Source of the DNA: Paenibacillus oryzisoli
Lineage (GTDB): Bacteria; Bacillota; Bacilli; Paenibacillales; NBRC-103111
Direction of reading: 5' to 3'
Length of the DNA: 64,000 nt
NCBI RefSeq assembly: GCF_001653565.1
Contig: NZ_LYPB01000090.1
Location: 158,078-222,077, forward strand
Of the stretch, positions 59,214-64,000 are shown piece after piece. Both the position numbers and the translations under genes were made by a program. The stretch's first letter is position 1. Every line of letters begins with the position of its first letter. The notes beneath the pieces are model-generated. The model ran no database searches. It saw nothing but the letters and a program-made list of their open reading frames with translations, and had not been told where the DNA came from.

Positions 59214-60584
59214 ATGAAGAAAATAGTAGGACTAGGACTTGGCATAGCTTTGACGGTCGGCTTGGCCGGCTGCGGAAGCGCGGACACGGATGCGGGGAAG
59301 AGCGGCGAACAGACCTCAAAGCCAGCACAGAAGAAGATTGTTAAATACTGGACGGACGATCGTCATGACCAGGAGTACATCAAAGAACTGATCAACCAGT
59401 TCAACACGACAAACAAAGACAATATCGAAGTTGAATTAACCGTCATGTCGGAGAATTATAATCAAAGCGTCGACATCGCGTTCTCCAGTAATCAAGCGCC
59501 GGACGTGCTTCGGATAAAAAGCGTCAATACGGAAACCTTTTATAAAAAAGGATATCTAGCTCCCATCGACTCGTATTTGACTGAGGATCTTAAGTCGAAG
59601 TTCTCGACCGTGCTGATTGAAGGAGTCAACCGCTTCGACGGCAAACTGTACTCGCTGCCGAATACAGGGCTGACCTTGCGACTTGTCTACAACAAGGATT
59701 TGTTCGCCAAAGCTGGTATTCAGAATCCACCGCAATCGCTTCAGGAGATGGTGGATGCAGCTAAGAAAATTACCGAAGTGGGCAAGAAAGATGGCGTGTA
59801 TGGCTTCGCGCTCAACTTCAAAAATCCGAAAAGCGCTTTGGACCGATCGGTTCGCGAAATTTTATCGCTTAGCGGCTACCAAGGGCTTGGCTTTGATATT
59901 AAAACAGGCAAATTCGACTTTGCCCCGTACGCAGAGGCGATGAAGTATTTCAAGAAAATGTATGAAGACGGAAGCATTATACCGGGTGCGGAGACGTTGG
60001 ATATCGATCCGATGCGGGCACAGTTCGCGGCAGGCAAGATCGGGATGTACATGTCCTTCTCGACGGAGCCGGGCGTGTACAAGGATCAGTTCCCGACGAA
60101 GATCAACTGGGCTGGGGCACTTCCTCCAACATTGGACGGCAAGCGCGGCGGTACATCCGAAATCGTATCGGCGGGCACATGGCTCGGATTGAGCAATACA
60201 TCGCAGAACAAGGATGCTGCCTGGAAGTTCATGCAATTCATGCACGGCGATGACGTGTTGACGACGTACCACGAGAAGGGCTTTGGCATCGCGGTTGTGC
60301 CAAGCATCGCACAGAAAGCGAAGCAGCCTCAAGTTCCTGGCATGGACGGCTTCCTAGTAGGCAAGCTGGACTCGCTATGGCCGGTATCACCGAACGTGAC
60401 GCCTGAGGGCATGAATTATGCAGACTCCTTCGTTAAATACATGCTGGCTGGTGGAGATGTGGCGAAGATCGTTCAGGATTTGAATACCCGCTATAATGCG
60501 GCGTTGGATAAAGCAGTTCAGAAGGGCGATGTGAAGATCGCGCCGAACCCGGGCTTTGATCCGGCCAAGCTGCAGGGCAAATAA
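59214..60584 (+). CDS. Lipoprotein solute-binding protein of ABC importer 3
   Basis: 456 residues. Signal peptide with lipobox (VGLAGC, Cys about 20). Family 1 fold of the shorter MalE/UgpB type (TDDRHDQEYIKELINQFN, FSSNQAPDVLRIKS, NTGLTLRLVYNKDLF), different from the large LplA type of importers 1 and 2. Followed by a hairpin and the two permease genes. Binds an oligosaccharide, possibly released by the anchored beta-helix enzyme just upstream. Confidence 0.9.
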   Translation: MKKIVGLGLGIALTVGLAGCGSADTDAGKSGEQTSKPAQKKIVKYWTDDRHDQEYIKELINQFNTTNKDNIEVELTVMSENYNQSVDIAFSSNQAPDVLRIKSVNTETFYKKGYLAPIDSYLTEDLKSKFSTVLIEGVNRFDGKLYSLPNTGLTLRLVYNKDLFAKAGIQNPPQSLQEMVDAAKKITEVGKKDGVYGFALNFKNPKSALDRSVREILSLSGYQGLGFDIKTGKFDFAPYAEAMKYFKKMYEDGSIIPGAETLDIDPMRAQFAAGKIGMYMSFSTEPGVYKDQFPTKINWAGALPPTLDGKRGGTSEIVSAGTWLGLSNTSQNKDAAWKFMQFMHGDDVLTTYHEKGFGIAVVPSIAQKAKQPQVPGMDGFLVGKLDSLWPVSPNVTPEGMNYADSFVKYMLAGGDVAKIVQDLNTRYNAALDKAVQKGDVKIAPNPGFDPAKLQGK

Positions 60585-60597
60585 GCGGCGAGGGCAG

Positions 60598-60637
60598 GAG
60601 CTTTCGCAGAAGTTACGGCGAAGGCTCTTTCTCTTTT
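60598..60637 (+). terminator. Stem-loop after the binding-protein gene
   Basis: GAGCTTTCGC (60598-60607) pairs with GCGAAGGCTC (60618-60627; one G-U pair) and is followed by TTTCTCTTTT. It is probably a partial terminator that lowers permease expression relative to the binding protein. Confidence 0.65.
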
Positions 60638-60715
60638 GCAAAAGAACCCGTATCAAGGTGGCACAAGTCATGAGAGCAGCTTTAGGCGACAATTTATGGA
60701 GGAGGAGAAGGACTT

Positions 60716-61612
60716 ATGTCCGCATGGAGAAGGCTGAGTGAAAACACAATTTTTCTTTTACCGAGCGTCATCCTGACCCTTGCTTTGGGCATATACCCAT
60801 TGGTCTGGGTGCTGCGTTACATGTTCTACGATTACGCAGGTTATGGCGCGGAGGTGTTCGTAGGGCTTGATAACTTCCGCAGGCTCGCAACCGACGTACA
60901 GTTCTGGGAATCAGTCAAAAATACGTTCATTTACGCGGTAGGCAAGCTGATTATCACGATTCCACTGTCACTGCTGCTCGCGGTAATCCTTAACGGGAAA
61001 CTGCGTGGCCGCGGACTGCTGCGCGCGATCTATTTCATGCCGACGGTTATTAGTACAGCGGTCATCTCTGTCGTATTCTTTATTATTTTCAATTCCTACA
61101 ACGGCATGGTGAATCAACTGCTGCTTCAATACTCGATTATCTCAGAGCCGATTGAATGGCTCGGTCCGAAATATGCAATGCTGACGGTAATTATCGTGGC
61201 GGCATGGGGAGCGGTTGGGAATTATATGCTGCTATTCCTAGCGGGATTGCAGAGCATTCCGAACGACCTGTATGAAAGCGCGTCGATTGATGGAGCAAAT
61301 GCAGGGCAGCGCTTTCGGCATATTACGATTCCGATGCTGGGACCGGTGATGCAGATGATTATTATGCTCGCTATCATCGCTTCGCTTAAGGGCTATGAAA
61401 GCATTATGGTCATGACGGAGGGTGGTCCGATTGGCCGTACGGAGGTTATGTATTTGTACCTCTATAAACTGCTGTTCCCTGTATCCACAGGAGCGCCCGT
61501 CGCTCAGCAGATCGGCTATGGCAGTGCGGTAGGCTTCACCACCGCCGTCATTGTCGGAGCGATTACGTCTATATACTTTTACTTCAGTCGAAAAATGAGC
61601 AAGGTGTTCTAG
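60716..61612 (+). CDS. ABC importer 3 permease, MalF/LacF type
   Basis: 298 residues, about six membrane segments. SD GGAGGAGGAG before ATG 60716. EAA loop YESASIDGANAGQRFRHI. With the next gene and the binding protein it makes a CUT1 importer; the ATPase is not encoded in the visible part of the locus. Confidence 0.9.
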   Translation: MSAWRRLSENTIFLLPSVILTLALGIYPLVWVLRYMFYDYAGYGAEVFVGLDNFRRLATDVQFWESVKNTFIYAVGKLIITIPLSLLLAVILNGKLRGRGLLRAIYFMPTVISTAVISVVFFIIFNSYNGMVNQLLLQYSIISEPIEWLGPKYAMLTVIIVAAWGAVGNYMLLFLAGLQSIPNDLYESASIDGANAGQRFRHITIPMLGPVMQMIIMLAIIASLKGYESIMVMTEGGPIGRTEVMYLYLYKLLFPVSTGAPVAQQIGYGSAVGFTTAVIVGAITSIYFYFSRKMSKVF

Positions 61613-61631
61613 CTCGGGGAGGTGTACAGAA

Positions 61632-62510
61632 ATGAACGAATTAACGATATCGCGAGCAGAGCAACCTGTGCACTTACGCCTCGTTAAGAGTGCCAGTCGG
61701 ATCGTCCTATGGGCGTTTCTTCTTATCACGGCGCTACTAACGGTGTTCCCTGTGCTGATGACCGTGGCCGGGTCGTTAAAAAGCAACGCCGAGCTAATGA
61801 GCGGAGGAGGTTTATTGCCACAGGTATGGCAGTTTTCTAATTACGCCGAGGCCTGGAGGCAAACGAAGTTCGCTCAATATACGTGGAATAGCATGTACTT
61901 AAGCATCGCGGTGACAGTTGGTACGCTGCTCGTAGCGGCGATGGCCGCTTACGTAGTAGACCGTAGAAACTTTCCGCTTAAGTCGCTGTACGTGGGTATA
62001 CAAGCATCAACGATGTTCATCTCCGTCGGAGCCGTCGTGCTCCGTCCGCAGTTTGATTTGATGGTCAAGCTGCATCTGAATACTTCGCTGTGGGGTGTCA
62101 TTCTTATCTTGGTGAGCGCGCATGCGAGTACGTTCTTTATCTTGCTCGGGTTCTTCAAGTCCATCCCACGGGAGATTGATGAAGCGGCTATGATTGACGG
62201 CTCCAGTTTCTCCCGCAGCTTCTTTACAATTATCCTTCCGCTATTGAAGCCGGGTCTCGGGGTTTCTGGACTGTTCGCTTTCCGACATGCGTGGAATGAA
62301 TATATTTTGCCTCTTGTGTTTACAATGACTAATCCGAAGCTGCAAACGCTGACCGTTGGGCTTGCCAATCTTCGCTACGGCTCTTCCGCCGCAATGCAGA
62401 CGCATCTGATGATGGCTGGAGCCTGCTTATCGATCTTGCCGATGCTGCTGATTTATATTCTGGCGAACAAATCGTTCATGCAGGTAACTTCCGGGTCAAT
62501 TAAAGGGTAA
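61632..62510 (+). CDS. ABC importer 3 permease, MalG type
   Basis: 292 residues, about six membrane segments. SD GGGGAGGTG, ATG 61632. EAA loop DEAAMIDGSSFSRSFFTI; typical C-terminus KSFMQVTSGSIKG. Partner of the permease at 60716; the gap is 19 bases, indicating one transcript. Confidence 0.9.
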   Translation: MNELTISRAEQPVHLRLVKSASRIVLWAFLLITALLTVFPVLMTVAGSLKSNAELMSGGGLLPQVWQFSNYAEAWRQTKFAQYTWNSMYLSIAVTVGTLLVAAMAAYVVDRRNFPLKSLYVGIQASTMFISVGAVVLRPQFDLMVKLHLNTSLWGVILILVSAHASTFFILLGFFKSIPREIDEAAMIDGSSFSRSFFTIILPLLKPGLGVSGLFAFRHAWNEYILPLVFTMTNPKLQTLTVGLANLRYGSSAAMQTHLMMAGACLSILPMLLIYILANKSFMQVTSGSIKG

Positions 62511-62527
62511 GGAAAGTAAAAAAATTA

Positions 62528-62561
62528 GGGTGTATCGTCAGTCATGGCGCTGCACCTTTTT
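62528..62561 (+). terminator. Probable terminator after importer 3
   Basis: GGTGTATCG (62529-62537) pairs with CGCTGCACC (62548-62556) with one mismatch and a G-U pair, followed by TTTTT. It separates the importer from the sensor-kinase gene. Confidence 0.6.
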
Positions 62562-62707
62562 CGTCGCAATCTATCTAGCAGCGCGCCGTCTGCGCTTTAT
62601 TACTATGCATAAGTTGACCTTCAGCGTGCATTGTGTAAGGGATGGCATCGTGACATAATTAATCTATACAGTCAACGGGCGATGCCCGATGAACGGGGGA
62701 GTCGCCG

Positions 62708-64000
62708 ATGCTTGACCGAAGTAAGCTATCGTTTCGCAACAAGCTAAGATTGGCCTTTTTGATCGTCACCATACTAGCAGTTTTGACAACAGGCGGGCTC
62801 TCCTATTCCATCACCTCCAATATCTTGGAGAATAACGCGATGAAGCTGACTCAGGACTCTGTCACGCAATCAGCGAAAATTGTAGACGAGAAGTTGAACA
62901 AGCTGATGCTGGTTATGATGACGTTCATGATTAGCCAGCCATTTCGGGCCATGCTGAAGGACGTGAATGCGATGGATGCGTCAAGTTATTTTATTCGCTG
63001 GACCGAGATGGATAATGTATTTTCCCAGGCGCGGATTGCCGAACCGCTCATTCACTCGATCTACGTTTCGACGCCGATTGGCGAATTTTATCCATCATCG
63101 ATGAATCTCAACCGTCAAACCTTCTTTGAGAAGACGCCGCTTTACAAACGATCCGCACAGGAGAAGCGTAATGTATGGATCGAAGGCCATGAGGATACGT
63201 TGTTTTTAGGGGGCAACCGGGTTGTCTCACTCATTTTGCAGCCTATTTCCTCGGATCCAGTGAAGGATGTGTACGTTGTCGTTAACATTCGCGAGGAGGG
63301 ACTCCGACAACTGCTCGATACAGGTGCCGAGGGCGGAGCTGAGCATTTTCTGTTGAATGGTCAGGGACAGCCTGCCCTTCAGGAAGAGGGCACGATGATT
63401 CAGGAGGCGGTAAATAGCGGCGTCATAACCGCACTTTTGAAAGGTGCCCAGACTGGTTATGCACCCGATCAGTTGAATGGCGATGACTATCTGTTCAATT
63501 ATGCTCGTCTGCAACTGAATGACTGGACCGTGGTTGCCATTCAATCCAAGGGTTACGTATTGAAGGATCTCATCTACGTCAAATGGATGATCGCCGCCAT
63601 TACTGCCAGCTGCTTTTTGCTGGCCTTACTCGTATCTGGGGCGTTTACGGGCTACTTGCTTCTACCCCTGAAAGGACTTCAGCAGGTCATGAAGCGCGTT
63701 GAGTTGAACGATCTGACAGCCCGCTTTGAGAGCAATAGTCAGGACGAGATCGCTCAGATTGGTTTACGGTTTAACCGAATGCTTGAGCAGATCGTCAAGC
63801 TGATAGAGAAGGTCAAGGAGGCAGAGACGACCAAGCGGACGACTGAGATCAAGGCGCTTTCCGCTCAGATGGACCCGCATTTTCTGTACAACACACTCAA
63901 TACAATTTACTGGAAACTGGTTACTACTTAGGTTCAGAAGCTGAATTGTCCTTGGAAGACGGAGATAAGCGAGGCGTATATGGGGAGTTTCTGTTTCAAA
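62708..64000 (+). pseudogene. YesM-type sensor kinase gene, apparently frameshifted
   Basis: SD GGGGGAG before ATG 62708. Membrane segment 1 (about 15-33), extracellular Cache-like domain, membrane segment 2 (about 295-318), HAMP, and the phospho-His region AQMDPHFLYNTLNTIYWKLV are all present. The frame then stops at TAG 63929-63931 after 407 residues. A different frame carries on with YLGSEAELSLED, resembling the normal segment just beyond. Roughly twenty residues appear lost between the pieces, and the ATPase domain cannot be made from the first frame. The window ends at 64000, so the rest of the gene and any response regulator are unseen. Confidence 0.6.

Overview
The window looks like chromosomal DNA from a Paenibacillus-type member of the Bacillales. 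Supporting signs are Gram-positive Shine-Dalgarno (SD) sequences, LplB/YtcP-type sugar permeases with lipoprotein binding proteins and no ATPase of their own, YesM/YesN-type two-component systems, membrane-bound AraC regulators, CcpA-type cre sites and a wall-anchored SLH enzyme. No rRNA, tRNA, CRISPR array, phage gene or intact transposase was seen. Nearly every intact gene reads rightwards; the one intact exception is an AraC regulator at 49977-50813.

Layout. (1) 1-10423: a tightly packed operon with a one-cysteine Asp/Glu-racemase-like protein, a RuBisCO-like protein (RLP), a DUF1537 acid-sugar kinase, a Gfo/Idh/MocA dehydrogenase, two paralogous CoA-transferases, a MaoC-type hydratase, a solute-binding-like protein without a signal peptide, and an amidohydrolase/lactonase. 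An AT-rich orphan gene follows. (2) 10775-25039: a membrane AraC sensor, two sugar-acid enzymes, an ABC importer, a giant secreted heparinase II/III-like protein and a smaller paralogue of its C-terminus. (3) 25040-28690: a decay zone with remnants of an aldo/keto reductase, a fumarylacetoacetate hydrolase-family protein, an AraC regulator and a polysaccharide deacetylase. Between them lie an intact HpsN-like dehydrogenase and a CE7-type esterase; a DMT transporter follows. (4) 29797-37583: a LacI-regulated, incomplete inositol-type operon (iolC, iolJ remnant, iolA/mmsA, two SDRs, Gfo/Idh, inositol monophosphatase family) with two matching operators. (5) 38154-49887: a GNAT enzyme, an importer, a YesM/YesN pair and a secreted PL8 hyaluronate-lyase-type enzyme. 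(6) 49977-52974: an AraC regulator divergent from a sugar isomerase and a Gfo/Idh gene. (7) 53324-64000: a 1914-residue beta-helix enzyme with SLH anchors, a third importer and a sensor kinase gene that appears broken.

How it may work together (inference): three large secreted enzymes (heparinase II/III-like, PL8, GH28-like) belong to families that often attack uronic-acid-containing polysaccharides. Three importers bring in oligosaccharides, probably energised by a shared MsmX-type ATPase encoded elsewhere. Many dehydrogenases, isomerases and acid-sugar enzymes would process the products. The RLP plus DUF1537 pair resembles known routes for branched sugar acids derived from apiose, a plant cell-wall (pectin) sugar. 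Its combination here with two CoA-transferases, a MaoC hydratase and a cytoplasmic binding-protein-like partner matches no pathway I know, and is the best candidate in this window for an undescribed system.
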